A stretch of DNA of 64,000 nucleotides from Chrysogorgia sp. JL179-B06 (lineage: Eukaryota; Cnidaria; Anthozoa; Scleralcyonacea; Chrysogorgiidae), in NCBI GenBank assembly GCA_035772405.1, contig JAYKKM010000193.1, forward strand, positions 2,937,501 to 3,001,500, written 5' to 3'. The notes under the pieces are model-generated. The model searched no databases. It saw only the letters and a program-made list of their open reading frames with translations, and had not been told where the DNA came from. Of this stretch, positions 50,001 through 52,467 are shown piece by piece (within the stretch, counting starts at the first letter, position 1; the number at the start of each line of letters is the position of its first letter). Position numbers and translations under genes: made by a program.

Positions 50001-52467
50001 TACTGGATGGGGGAAGATTAGTTCTAATCGTCCATCAACAATACTGGATGAGGGTAGATTAGTTCTAATCGTCATTCATCAACACTGGATGAGGAAAGAT
50101 TAGTTCTAACTTCCCTCATTAATACTGGATGAGGGAAAGATTAGTTCTAATCGTCATTCATCAATACTGGATGAGGGAAGATTAGTTCTAATCGTCCATC
50201 ATCAATACTGGATGAGGGTAGATTAGTTCTAATCGTTCATCATCAATTCTGAATGAGGGAAGATTAGTTCTAATCGTCCATCATCAATACTGGATGAGGG
50301 TAGATTAGTTCTAATCGTCCATCATCAATACTGGATGAGGGAAGATTTGTTCTAATCGTCCCTCATCCAATGATTAGAAATAATCTTCCCTCATTACTAC
50401 TCATGAGGGAATGATCCCCTCATAACAATCATCGGGACGATGCTAGCATGATGGCACACTGTTAATTATGGACAGGATCTGAACAACCTGAACTCACCAT
50501 GGTCTTAATTGTTGTTTAAGCCTCCAACAGTTATGGGATGAGAATTTGTCTTTGTGAAAGAGTTTAGAGTTTCTGTCAAATTAAAGTCAAAACTCGGCAA
50601 ATTTCGTTTAAAGGCCGGAAGTCCGATAGCCTCGAGATGGTTTGTGGAGGTCTTCAACAAACCCTCCCACGCCTTCATGAACATTTAATCAATAATACGG
50701 TATCTCTCAATGCCATGTGATTACTATGATAAGTTTTCAGTATAACATTTACTTTGTTTGGGTGTTATAATTTACCATATGGAAGTAAACGTTAAACTGG
50801 TGGCGAACTGCCAAAGTTGCGTAAACACAAACCGAAAATTCTGAAAGGTTATTGTACTGTCGAAATTGTATGTAAGAGATCTAACGTTTCGATCGAATGA
50901 AACATAAAGTGAACACCTTACGGAAACACTAAACTGATTGCAGACGGCAGTTCGGCAGTTCACCACTTTGCTTTTACTTCTTTTGATATTATACATATGA
51001 ATTTGTAGCCTGAGAAAACATAATGAATTTGTGAACTAATTAACAATTAAGAAGGGCGAGTTGTCTAATTGTTTTAATATAAATTTAAAAGTTTCTAACC
51101 AAAGAAATAACTTTTATTTCACATTTTAATGCAATCACACGACTTTTACCCTGGGATAAAATCAGCGGATAGATAAAACCTGCGATAGCCAATGAAAATT
51201 GAGGATATGTGATAGAAACTTTTCAATTTATACTATAACAAGTGTTAAAAACCGATCATTTGAAAAATGTAAAACTATATTATTTGGATAAGGAAAGGAA
51301 AAGAAACTACTTTTAGTTTTTGTATAGTTAATTTATATCTAGCTTGATTAGATCAAATCCTGTTAGTTTTCCGTTTTCCAGTTTTCAGTTTCCCAGAAAT
51401 AAATCAAAATCATCATAAAACGATTTTAGGATTTAGGATTCCGCGACTGTGGTCAAATTAATGTATCTTGACGTTCGACGTTCGCTTAAAGTGAATAAAA
51501 TCGCTTAGGGTTAGTCAGAATAAGTATTTCATGAGTTTCGAATGAATTTTCCCGAGCCCTATTAAGTGAATAAAATAAAACTAATTGAATAAAACATAAA
51601 ACGTCCCCTAAATGAATAAAACATGAAATACTGATGGACCTTAATTCATGAGATAGCTGACATAATTAATCACAAAAAATATCTTCTCTTCTTAAATAAT
51701 AATTTTATTCCAACGTTTCGAGGCACTGTTCTTTTATCCAGATCAATTCCAAAAATCAGCAAAATACCTGGTCTATAATTTTAACAATAACTTTCTCGAA
51801 ACCCTGATGTCCTACCTGAAATAAATGGTTCGAAATATGTAATTTATTTCTCGTATTGAACTGGATATCTCACGTGTTCGCTTCGCTCACTTGTGAGATA
51901 TCTTGTTCAACACTCAATAAATTTCATATTTCCACTCATCCATGTATTATTCTATATTTATACGTGGATGCTTGGAAAAATGTAATTAATTCCTCGTATT
52001 GAACTGGATATCTCACTTTGTAGCTATTCTCATTCGTGGGACAGTCAACCTCTACACACGAAATTATTTTCTTTTTTTTGCACATCCACGTATTCAGGCG
52101 ATCTGACATTCTGACCATGGGAAAAAGGAAATCCAGTATTTTTAAATTGAGAATATCGCGCGAAATATTAGCGATAATAGTGCTCTCAAATTACGCTTCA
52201 TTGCCAGAAATGGTAGAAATGGTACGACAAACTTTTAAAAAGTTTCAAAACAAATATATACATTTTAAACTGTTTAAAGATGCAAAAATGGATTTCTATT
52301 CTACTATCACTTCCAGTCCTTTTTCCTCACGGTCAGACCACCTGGTTGTTTTCTTATTCTAAATATATTTATATGATGCTGCTTTCTTCTTCAACGTTAT
52401 TGTTTATATATAGGGAACAATTGGCCCTGCTGGTGCACCAGGAGTAGCTTCTGCCAAGGGATCAAAG
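6916..52467 (+). CDS. Collagen alpha chain, triple-helix part (28 exons, partial gene)
   Basis: Twenty-eight plus-strand exons encode uninterrupted-frame Gly-X-Y triplets. They total 1485 nt (495 residues, 165 triplets); 23 exons are 54 bp, three are 45 bp, and one pair is 51 plus 57 bp. Every intron is in phase 0 and nearly every exon starts with a glycine codon, the ancestral layout of fibrillar collagen genes. The product would assemble into trimers in the secretory pathway and act in the extracellular matrix. Signal peptide, N-propeptide and C-terminal trimerisation domain are not in the window, so the chain type is undecided. Proline in the Y position is scarce. At about nine places a triplet starts with Ala, Ser, Thr, Trp, Val or another residue instead of Gly while the register is kept; a fully constrained fibrillar helix would not tolerate this well. 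Introns range from about 80 bp to over 9 kb and are filled with mobile elements. Each exon is listed below. Confidence 0.93.
7066..7110 (+). CDS. Collagen exon 2 (45 bp)
   Basis: TTTAAG acceptor, GTGAGT donor. Translates to [15 protein letters not shown], five triplets. The intron of 96 bp before it is short. Confidence 0.88.
7170..7243. repeat. (TCTG)n microsatellite
   Basis: About eighteen uninterrupted CTGT units in the intron 60 bp after exon 2. The Ser/Val/Cys/Leu-repeat frames over it are low-complexity artefacts. Confidence 0.95.
7484..7537 (+). CDS. Collagen exon 3 (54 bp)
   Basis: ATTCAG acceptor, GTATGC donor. Translates to [18 protein letters not shown]. Confidence 0.9.
7596..8556. 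mobile_element. Inverted-repeat element in intron 3
   Basis: AGTGTTTTACGCAGTGAAAA near 7596 with the following TTCAGTTCGAAATAAACTCT reappears in reverse complement at about 8505-8556. A second matching block (GGAGTTTACAACTCTTCCATA near 7730) is inverted at about 8452-8478. No transposase frame is visible, so this is a non-autonomous element of about 960 bp. Confidence 0.65.
8587..8640 (+). CDS. Collagen exon 4 (54 bp)
   Basis: ATTCAG acceptor, GTGACT donor. Translates to [18 protein letters not shown]. Confidence 0.9.
8688..8879. mobile_element. Small inverted-repeat element with telomere-like core
   Basis: AAGGCTAAAAGGGATGACT at 8688 is mirrored by AGTCATCCCTTTTAGCCTT ending at 8879; the inner AAAAGGACCTT/AAGGTCCTTTT also pair. 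Between them lie degenerate GGTTAG/GGTTAGGGTTAG units. Confidence 0.75.
9010..9480 (+). pseudogene. LINE reverse-transcriptase C-terminal fragment
   Basis: Plus-strand frame 9043-9237 reads [17 protein letters not shown] and [15 protein letters not shown], the thumb/C-terminal region of CR1/Jockey-type RT proteins. A further piece continues in another frame to about 9460 ([16 protein letters not shown]). No catalytic palm is present, so it is a dead, 5'-truncated copy. Confidence 0.7.
10545..10859 (-). CDS. Terminal exon of a transposon-borne gene (unknown family)
   Basis: Minus-strand frame of 97 codons from its first ATG, extending upstream in frame to a good acceptor (TTTTAATTTAACAG) at 10860, so it reads as a 3' exon beginning DDSDIEEM. 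It contains [19 protein letters not shown] followed by a hydrophobic helix-like stretch and ends at a natural stop. The pattern (short beta hairpin, a conserved hydrophobic segment, then a C-terminal helix) recalls the C-terminal domain of uncharacterised transposon-associated proteins in fish and cnidarians; that is recollection only. It lies inside the 4 kb CACTGC element and is probably its gene. No upstream exon could be assigned, so it may be a remnant. Confidence 0.4.
   Translation of the reverse strand, partial: DDSDIEEMVRSKETKSPQILVKGQILDSPEVFLIDENLVVCQVDGGLVEGVLAFMAMNCAFMFKCPAFLNNLCLFIQKHILKINDGAKLPSSVINFINVLNDLK
11325..11449. repeat. Imperfect palindrome nested in the 4 kb element
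   Basis: TACCGTTTTGGTCGGTCCGT at the left pairs with the complement ending ACCGGTA at 11449; the inner arm GAAATATTTCCC...TCTCAAAAACG also pairs. Foldback element. Confidence 0.65.
11794..12146. mobile_element. Foldback element with tandem GTTTCGAGACGGGTTT arms
   Basis: GCTAGCTAGACTTGCTCCAA at the left is inverted at 12120-12146. Each arm holds several copies of GACGGGTTTGTTTCGA, so the arms are themselves tandem repeats. Confidence 0.65.
12602..12699. repeat. 49 bp tandem duplication
   Basis: Two identical 49 bp units beginning GTGTAGATGTGGCACGCG. GC-rich against the surroundings. Nothing else was recognised from 12150 to 13540. Confidence 0.9.
14267..14320 (+). CDS. Collagen exon 5 (54 bp)
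   Basis: TTCTAG acceptor, GTATGT donor. Translates to [18 protein letters not shown]; the sixth triplet starts with Ala instead of Gly. Confidence 0.9.
14425..14478 (+). CDS. Collagen exon 6 (54 bp)
   Basis: CTGTAG acceptor, GTATTA donor. Translates to [18 protein letters not shown]; the fifth triplet starts with Ser. The end is strongly basic (six Arg/Lys in eight residues). Confidence 0.9.
14631..14699. repeat. (TA)n microsatellite
   Basis: About 34 TA units, directly followed by the hairpin at 14700. Confidence 0.95.
14700..14863. mobile_element. Foldback element next to (TA)n
   Basis: GACTGAGGGAGAAATGACAG at 14700 pairs with the complement ending CCTCAGTC at about 14863; arms of roughly 70 bp around AAAAACTTTTTTG. 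Confidence 0.75.
15011..15125 (+). ncRNA. Hammerhead-like ribozyme motif in a dispersed repeat
   Basis: CTGATGA (15022-15028), a short stem II (GGACTCCGCTC) and GAAA (15041-15044) are followed by CGTC and AGTA, the order of a type I hammerhead core. ACT before and AGT after the core can pair as stem I. Stem III is almost absent (ACGT only), so a single copy could not fold fully; paired copies might. The same 110 bp repeat lies at 27750-28015 in both orientations, and decayed at 26570-26670 and 50791-50980. Such minimal hammerheads are known from Penelope-like retroelements. Activity is inference. Confidence 0.45.
15229..15284. repeat. (TAA)n microsatellite at a retroelement 3' end
   Basis: About eighteen TAA units directly before the minus-strand retroelement copy at 15300-16000. 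Confidence 0.9.
15300..16000 (-). pseudogene. Retroelement C-terminal fragment, fourth copy
   Basis: Minus-strand words parallel those at 3037-3779: [13 protein letters not shown] near 15945, [15 protein letters not shown] near 15590. Frame is broken many times. The 3' flank ends in the TAA tract at 15229. Confidence 0.55.
16001..17745. other. Intron 6, distal part: no gene seen
   Basis: Frames at 15976-16257 and 16865-17242 look like chance ORFs. Around 17465-17580 a weak inverted pair (TGATTGG...CCAATCA) suggests another small foldback element. Nothing else is supportable. Confidence 0.5.
17746..17799 (+). CDS. Collagen exon 7 (54 bp)
   Basis: ACGTAG acceptor, GTATGT donor. Translates to [18 protein letters not shown]. 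Confidence 0.9.
18142..18186 (+). CDS. Collagen exon 8 (45 bp)
   Basis: GTTTAG acceptor, GTTTGT donor. Translates to [15 protein letters not shown], five triplets. Confidence 0.88.
18222..18890. mobile_element. Large foldback element, arms about 310 bp
   Basis: ATTAAGGTGGCTCCCTACTG at 18222 is matched base for base, with few differences, by its reverse complement ending at 18890. The arms run to a short centre near 18555 (AAAATCATGTTTTTT). It starts only 35 bp after exon 8. High arm identity suggests fairly recent arrival. Confidence 0.9.
19055..19360. mobile_element. Inverted-repeat element enclosing a tRNA-like sequence, copy 1
   Basis: A 46 bp arm at 19102-19147 (starting AGACGATACATGGGCGATCG) is perfectly complementary to 19308-19353. 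Between them are an AAAATGATATATCAATCG direct repeat and the tRNA-like sequence at 19230-19302. A second copy lies at 20731-21012 with the same GTGGGAGAGCTTGGA outer flank. Confidence 0.8.
19230..19302 (+). tRNA. tRNA-like sequence (tRNA-derived, probably not functional)
   Basis: Seventy-three nt fold as a cloverleaf: acceptor GTCTCGG with CCGGGAC (one GT pair), D arm GCTC/GAGC around AATGGTTA, T arm ACAGG/CTTGT with loop TTCGATT. The anticodon stem TCTCA/TCAGA has one mismatch, and the loop TCGGCAA has C at position 33, so the apparent GGC anticodon is doubtful. A and B box promoters are intact. Position inside a transposon-like inverted repeat argues for a SINE-like derivative. Confidence 0.6.
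20030..20074 (+). CDS. Collagen exon 9 (45 bp) with GC donor
   Basis: TTTCAG acceptor; after AAG the intron begins GCGAGT, so this is a GC-AG intron. Translates to [15 protein letters not shown]. Reading on through a GT instead would break the Gly-X-Y frame. Confidence 0.85.
20200..20600. repeat. Degenerate GTGTCCGTCTTA repeat
   Basis: A dozen or so diverged copies of GTGTCCGTTTTAGAGAGG-like words in intron 9; an old minisatellite or decayed element. Confidence 0.65.
20643..20696 (+). CDS. Collagen exon 10 (54 bp)
   Basis: CTTTAG acceptor, GTAAGT donor. Translates to [18 protein letters not shown]. Confidence 0.9.
20731..21012. mobile_element. Inverted-repeat element enclosing a tRNA-like sequence, copy 2
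   Basis: Left arm about 20771-20808 and right arm 20973-21011 pair imperfectly and match the arms of the copy at 19055-19360. Older than copy 1 by the number of mismatches. Confidence 0.75.
20892..20964 (+). pseudogene. tRNA-like sequence, decayed copy
   Basis: Same 73 nt length as the sequence at 19230-19302, with intact GCTCAATGGTTAGAGC A box and GGTTCGATTTC B box, but the acceptor stem (GTCTCAG versus CCGGAAC) has mismatches. Confidence 0.6.
21437..21559 (-). repeat. 3' LTR of the gypsy-like element
   Basis: 123 bp, TGTGGCGAG...GCTACA. Shares the GGAATGTTAGGAATGTTA end with the other LTR but differs by many substitutions and an indel, so the insertion is old. Confidence 0.85.
21496..22158 (-). 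pseudogene. gypsy integrase C-terminal part
   Basis: Frame of 220 codons beginning [20 protein letters not shown], the end of a Ty3-type integrase core (the WxxxLP word and [11 protein letters not shown] are characteristic), followed by the variable integrase tail. It is out of frame with the part at 22224-22583. Confidence 0.75.
22224..22881 (-). pseudogene. gypsy integrase N-terminal and core parts
   Basis: Frame 22570-22881 carries the HHCC-type region ([21 protein letters not shown]); frame 22224-22583 carries [16 protein letters not shown] and [13 protein letters not shown], the start of the catalytic core with its first aspartate. Frames are offset, so the protein is broken. Confidence 0.75.
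23090..23871 (-). pseudogene. gypsy reverse transcriptase/RNase H remnants
   Basis: Pieces in several frames: [20 protein letters not shown] (RT start) and [20 protein letters not shown] (motif with YGLxNA) at 23512-23871, [13 protein letters not shown] at 23418-23630, [14 protein letters not shown] and [13 protein letters not shown] at 23181-23381 leading to RNase H. The catalytic YxDD box is not intact. Confidence 0.8.
23911..24111 (-). pseudogene. gypsy gag fragment
   Basis: [20 protein letters not shown] followed by [20 protein letters not shown] is the start of a Ty3-type Gag capsid region. It runs directly into RT sequence after a deletion. Confidence 0.75.
24214..24342 (-). repeat. 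5' LTR of the gypsy-like element
   Basis: 129 bp counterpart of the LTR at 21437-21559. On the minus strand the first inner bases are TTGGTGACCTCGACG, a possible primer binding site beginning TGG. Confidence 0.85.
24537..24802. mobile_element. Foldback element, arms about 120 bp
   Basis: ACTGCCATTTCCAAGCGAC at the left mirrors GCTTGCAAATGGCAGT at the right; the arms include GTTTACGTTTGAAAGTTGGA and its complement. Nothing was recognised in 24803-25247. Confidence 0.85.
25248..25605. repeat. Octamer satellite with four successive unit variants
   Basis: Period 8 throughout, but the unit changes in blocks: ATATACTA, then CTACTATT, then CTACTATG, then CTACCGTG, then back to TACTAATA-like units. 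Confidence 0.92.
26079..26132 (+). CDS. Collagen exon 11 (54 bp)
   Basis: TTTTAG acceptor, GTAGGT donor. Translates to [18 protein letters not shown]. The preceding intron of 5.4 kb holds the gypsy element. Confidence 0.9.
26200..26560. repeat. GTAG / GTAA / GTAC tetranucleotide satellite
   Basis: Starts as GGTAGGTA, becomes a pure (AAGT)n tract of about 100 bp, then a mix of GTAC and CAGTACGT units. Confidence 0.92.
26561..27752. other. Intron 11 remainder: no gene; decayed repeat pieces
   Basis: At 26570-26670 a worn copy of the hammerhead-bearing repeat is recognisable in reverse orientation. At 27430-27575 GGAGATACGAA and TTCGTATCTCC flank a small foldback related to 51836-51931. No coding sequence is seen. 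Confidence 0.5.
27753..28015. mobile_element. Foldback element carrying two opposed hammerhead-like motifs
   Basis: AGATCGCAGATATATGGCAA at the left is mirrored at the right end (CTATCTGCGATCT near 28003-28016). Plus-strand core: ATACT 27892-27896, CTGATGA 27897-27903, GAAA 27916-27919, CGTC to 27923, AGTAT 27924-27928; ATACT and AGTAT are fully complementary. The minus-strand core lies at 27823-27849. Confidence 0.75.
28179..28232 (+). CDS. Collagen exon 12 (54 bp)
   Basis: AAATAG acceptor, GTATCA donor. Translates to [18 protein letters not shown], a lysine-rich end. Confidence 0.9.
28265..28351. repeat. Hairpin, about 40 bp arms
   Basis: AATTTCAAGGAGTTAATTC at 28265 pairs with its complement ending at 28351. 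Confidence 0.7.
28416..28870. mobile_element. piggyBac-like MITE with TTAA ends, copy 1
   Basis: TTAACTCTTTCCTGACC at the left and GTCAGGAAAGAGTTAA at the right are inverted, each at a TTAA. The 455 bp interior matches the copy at 34674-35118 in direct orientation. Confidence 0.75.
28880..28990. repeat. GATTAG/CTAATC unit related to the 49.4 kb minisatellite
   Basis: Contains GACGATTAGAACTAATCGTT and GAGGGACGATTACTG, the same words as the 41 bp units at 49448-50410. Nothing further was seen from 28991 to 29356. Confidence 0.6.
29357..29410 (+). CDS. Collagen exon 13 (54 bp)
   Basis: ATGTAG acceptor, GTAAGT donor. Translates to [18 protein letters not shown]. Confidence 0.9.
29757..29995. 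repeat. (CTA)n / (CTATTG)n microsatellite
   Basis: Trinucleotide CTA and CTG units grading into ATTGCT hexamers. The Leu- and Tyr-rich frames across it are artefacts. Confidence 0.95.
30188..30492. repeat. (CTA)n / (CTACCG)n / (CTACTG)n microsatellite
   Basis: Long CTA tract followed by CTACCG and CTGCTA hexamer blocks, the same style of block-wise unit change as in the octamer satellite at 25248. Confidence 0.95.
30795..31122. mobile_element. MITE with 31 bp terminal inverted repeats
   Basis: AAAGGTGCCGTCCAGTCCGT at 30795 and its near-complement ending ACCTTT at 31122 (one difference) bound about 330 bp of non-coding DNA; TTTAAA-like sites flank it. Confidence 0.85.
31561..31832. mobile_element. 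MITE with TGTTATATAGTTAGTGTCAA ends
   Basis: The right end CTTTGACACTAATATACTA mirrors the left end. Inside, ACCGGTCCA words are also inverted. Confidence 0.75.
31838..31978. repeat. Hairpin, about 65 bp arms
   Basis: CACTTATTTACTGAGACCTC at the left pairs with GTCTCAGTAAATAAGTG at the right around CTCGGCTTCGCCTCGAG. It ends 15 bp before exon 14. Confidence 0.85.
31995..32048 (+). CDS. Collagen exon 14 (54 bp) with two non-Gly triplets
   Basis: CTTCAG acceptor, GTAAGC donor. Translates to [18 protein letters not shown]: triplets three and four start with Trp and Val. Register is kept on both sides. Confidence 0.88.
32176..32229 (+). CDS. Collagen exon 15 (54 bp)
   Basis: ATTTAG acceptor, GTGAGT donor. 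Translates to [18 protein letters not shown]. Confidence 0.9.
33070..34185. mobile_element. Inverted-repeat element enclosing a pentamer satellite
   Basis: GCAGCTAGAGACAGGAATTG near 33083 and the following CAATATAAATAGCTCTTTG are inverted at 34113-34178 (CAAAGAGCTATTTACAG...CAATTCTTGTCTCTAGCTGC). The (TATAA)n satellite lies between. Region 32230-33069 shows nothing recognisable. Confidence 0.7.
33323..33604. repeat. (TATAA)n pentamer satellite
   Basis: Some 55 units, interrupted twice by TTTATA. The Ile/Leu/Tyr-repeat frames here are artefacts. Confidence 0.96.
34674..35118. mobile_element. piggyBac-like MITE with TTAA ends, copy 2
   Basis: TTAAATCTTTCCTG at the left, ACAGGAAAGAATTAA at the right. 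Collinear with the copy at 28416-28870 for its full length, with scattered substitutions. Confidence 0.75.
35290..35464. repeat. (TAA)n microsatellite at the 5' side of the LINE pair
   Basis: Two TAA tracts separated by TTTTTAATTTTTTTAAATTT, ending 20 bp before the first LINE copy. Confidence 0.93.
35480..37710 (+). pseudogene. RLE-type LINE (R4/R2-like), copy 1, truncated at the 3' side
   Basis: Frames 35613-35945 and 36143-36949 encode the N-terminal region: a Trp/Leu-rich module ([28 protein letters not shown]), a hydrophobic segment ([19 protein letters not shown]) and a long basic coiled region ([20 protein letters not shown]). Then, after a break near 37010, the RT palm appears: [17 protein letters not shown] (motif A, near 37048), [16 protein letters not shown] (motif B, near 37229) and [10 protein letters not shown] (motif C, catalytic DD, near 37372). 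The RT fingers expected between the basic region and motif A are missing, so there is an internal deletion. The RT stops at about 37710, where copy 2 begins. Assignment to the R4/R2 group rests on RT style and the C-terminal nuclease of copy 2; clade unverified. Confidence 0.75.
37711..40960 (+). pseudogene. RLE-type LINE (R4/R2-like), copy 2, near complete but frame-broken
   Basis: Begins within [20 protein letters not shown] and continues through an acidic N-terminal region (37686-38402), fingers ([33 protein letters not shown]; 38630-39112), motif A in another frame ([11 protein letters not shown], near 39098), motif [13 protein letters not shown] (near 39271), motif [12 protein letters not shown] (near 39397), thumb (39746-40396) and a C-terminal Cys/His knuckle (HIVSGC). 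The last frame (40377-40874) has RKPDIVLID and CVIVDVAI, the spaced acidic residues of a PD-(D/E)xK restriction-like endonuclease. Several frame breaks show it is dead. The stop at 40874 is followed by about 85 bp and then a TAA tract. Confidence 0.8.
40962..41021. repeat. (TAA)n microsatellite at the 3' side of the LINE pair
   Basis: About twenty TAA units after the LINE 3' flank; the far side adjoins another retroelement 3' end in the opposite orientation (41022-41100). Confidence 0.93.
41022..41110 (-). repeat. 3' end copy of the minus-strand retroelement
   Basis: TGGAAACTTTATTCATTTATG and the following ATAAACCTC...GTAGTTTACCAATG match the ends at 2286 and 2784. Only the terminal 80-90 bp are present. 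Confidence 0.5.
41368..41421 (+). CDS. Collagen exon 16 (54 bp)
   Basis: CTTTAG acceptor, GTAAAA donor. Translates to [18 protein letters not shown]. The preceding intron of 9.1 kb is the longest inside the gene. Confidence 0.9.
41746..41937 (+). pseudogene. RecQ-like helicase N-terminal fragment
   Basis: Starting at ATG 41746 the frame reads 45 codons to a TAA at 41881, then continues in frame for 17 codons to TAG at 41935. The first part holds [19 protein letters not shown], the Q-motif region of RecQ-type helicases; directly after the stop comes [14 protein letters not shown], the Walker A loop (motif I). The stop falls where motif I begins, so no active helicase results. It is preceded by GCGTCCAAATAGGGACGC, also seen near 8405, which may be a terminal part of the mobile element that carried it. 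Similar helicase fragments are dispersed in cnidarian genomes (recollection). Confidence 0.7.
42448..42840. mobile_element. Foldback MITE, family A copy 1
   Basis: CCTATCCGGGGTTTTGGGAT at the left and CCGCAAACCCCGGATAGGC at the right are inverted; the arms share GTTCACAGGAAGTGACGTCA and its complement. Arms about 150 bp. Region 41938-42447 shows nothing recognisable. Confidence 0.85.
43166..43219 (+). CDS. Collagen exon 17 (54 bp)
   Basis: TATTAG acceptor, GTAGAA donor. Translates to [18 protein letters not shown]. Confidence 0.9.
43893..44617. mobile_element. Foldback MITE, family A copy 2, with an internal insertion
   Basis: AAGTGGCTATCTCATGTTT at the left pairs with AAACATGAGATAGGCACTT at the right. 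It shares ACAGGAAGTGACAT and TTGACGTCACTTCCTGTGAA with the copy at 42448. About 44250-44560 looks like a second insertion between the right arm pieces. Confidence 0.75.
44698..44751 (+). CDS. Collagen exon 18 (54 bp)
   Basis: GTTTAG acceptor, GTAAGA donor. Translates to [18 protein letters not shown]. Confidence 0.9.
45516..45640 (+). pseudogene. Dead duplicate of collagen exon 19
   Basis: After a CATAG acceptor the sequence from 45583 reads [16 protein letters not shown] then stop, against [18 protein letters not shown] in exon 19. The 60 bp upstream (CTTACTGTTTCTTTTTTGTT, then CAAACATAGGGACTC) also match the polypyrimidine region of exon 19. Two glycines are lost, there is an in-frame stop and no donor, so it cannot be spliced into the mRNA usefully. 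Confidence 0.8.
45848..46190. repeat. Tandem duplication, unit about 200 bp
   Basis: The block with CGTAATATAATAGGCACGTATG and GGTAATTCCAAATCTG-like text occurs at 45848-45985 and again at 46045-46185 with about 15 percent differences. Confidence 0.8.
46384..46788 (-). CDS. HIRAN-domain-like protein fragment
   Basis: Minus-strand frame of 134 codons. From residue about 14 it reads [16 protein letters not shown], then [37 protein letters not shown] and [20 protein letters not shown], which follows the pattern of HIRAN domains (a beta-barrel that binds 3' DNA ends in SWI2/SNF2 proteins such as HLTF): xxVxG, QEPxNPxDxxAV, VGYIP. It ends [11 protein letters not shown] and a basic tail. The ATG sits inside a 44 bp palindrome, so the true start is probably the Met at residue 8 or an upstream exon. 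It sits alone in a collagen intron, antisense, and is more likely part of a mobile element than a host gene. Confidence 0.55.
   Translation of the reverse strand: MGLGTRMGAPLLIKLCFESFVTGHHIYKGISSPRLNELLSCEQEPENPIDRNVVKVLKGEDVVGYIPNYTLQKTCNSFILAGGRIDAAVTGPRENKIINGLEVPCQYRVKAPRSKTIQAECVIKEYLRRRNQKQ
46769..46812. repeat. 44 bp near-perfect palindrome
   Basis: ATTCTCGTACCCAGACCCAC and its complement around ACGC, overlapping the start of the HIRAN-like frame. Confidence 0.9.
46964..47017 (+). CDS. Collagen exon 19 (54 bp)
   Basis: ACACAG acceptor, GTAAGT donor. Translates to [19 protein letters not shown] dead copy lies 1.4 kb upstream. Confidence 0.9.
47097..47150 (+). CDS. Collagen exon 20 (54 bp)
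   Basis: GTACAG acceptor, GTAAGG donor. Translates to [18 protein letters not shown]; the third triplet starts with Thr. The intron before it is only 79 bp. Confidence 0.9.
47522..47563. repeat. Short hairpin in intron 20
   Basis: CCAAAGTATAACAACTCAC and GTGAGGTGTTATACTTTGG pair around TGTC. No gene in 47151-48238. Confidence 0.8.
48239..48292 (+). CDS. Collagen exon 21 (54 bp)
   Basis: TTCCAG acceptor, GTTTGG donor. Translates to [18 protein letters not shown]. Confidence 0.9.
48514..48567 (+). CDS. Collagen exon 22 (54 bp)
   Basis: TTTCAG acceptor, GTAAAA donor. Translates to [18 protein letters not shown]. Confidence 0.9.
48643..48696 (+). CDS. Collagen exon 23 (54 bp)
   Basis: TCATAG acceptor, GTTAGC donor. 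Translates to [18 protein letters not shown]; the third triplet starts with Ala (GCC, one base from GGC). Confidence 0.9.
48822..48872 (+). CDS. Collagen exon 24 (51 bp)
   Basis: ACATAG acceptor, GTATGT donor. Translates to [17 protein letters not shown]; the last triplet is cut after two residues and is completed by the first codon of exon 25. Confidence 0.88.
48979..49035 (+). CDS. Collagen exon 25 (57 bp)
   Basis: TTTTAG-like acceptor (AATTTAG), GTAAGT donor. Translates to [19 protein letters not shown]. Together with exon 24 it makes 108 bp. The spanning triplet is ANR and a later one AGS, both with Ala for Gly. RGD here is in Gly-X-Y register (R|GDT). Confidence 0.88.
49187..49240 (+). 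CDS. Collagen exon 26 (54 bp)
   Basis: CCATAG acceptor, GTACGT donor. Translates to [18 protein letters not shown]. Confidence 0.9.
49348..49401 (+). CDS. Collagen exon 27 (54 bp)
   Basis: TTACAG acceptor, GTAAGA donor. Translates to [18 protein letters not shown]. Confidence 0.9.
49448..50415. repeat. 41 bp minisatellite with a palindromic core
   Basis: About 23 units of TGGATGAGGGAAGATTAGTT plus CTAATCGTCATTCATCAATAC. Each unit contains GATTAG and CTAATC around TT, a 14 bp hairpin. Unit variants (ATCTTCCC versus ATCGTCAT) alternate in higher-order fashion. No protein-coding frame. Confidence 0.95.
50791..50980. mobile_element. Decayed copy of the hammerhead-bearing foldback repeat
   Basis: GGTGGCGAACTGCCAAA at the left is inverted at the right (GGCAGTTCACCACTTTG). 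The minus strand keeps CGAAACGTTAGATCTC but the CTGATGA box is lost. Apart from a TATCTCAC hairpin pair at 51836-51931 (repeated in part at 51980-52015), nothing was seen from 50981 to 52413. Confidence 0.6.
52414..52467 (+). CDS. Collagen exon 28 (54 bp)
   Basis: TATATAG acceptor, GTGACT donor. Translates to [18 protein letters not shown]; the fifth triplet starts with Ser. Last collagen exon in the window. No further exon or other gene is seen from 52468 to 54000. Confidence 0.9.

Noticed and set aside
49448..50415. CRISPR-like array of repeats
   Set aside because: Units are contiguous 41 bp repeats without unique spacers, in an animal intron; a minisatellite.
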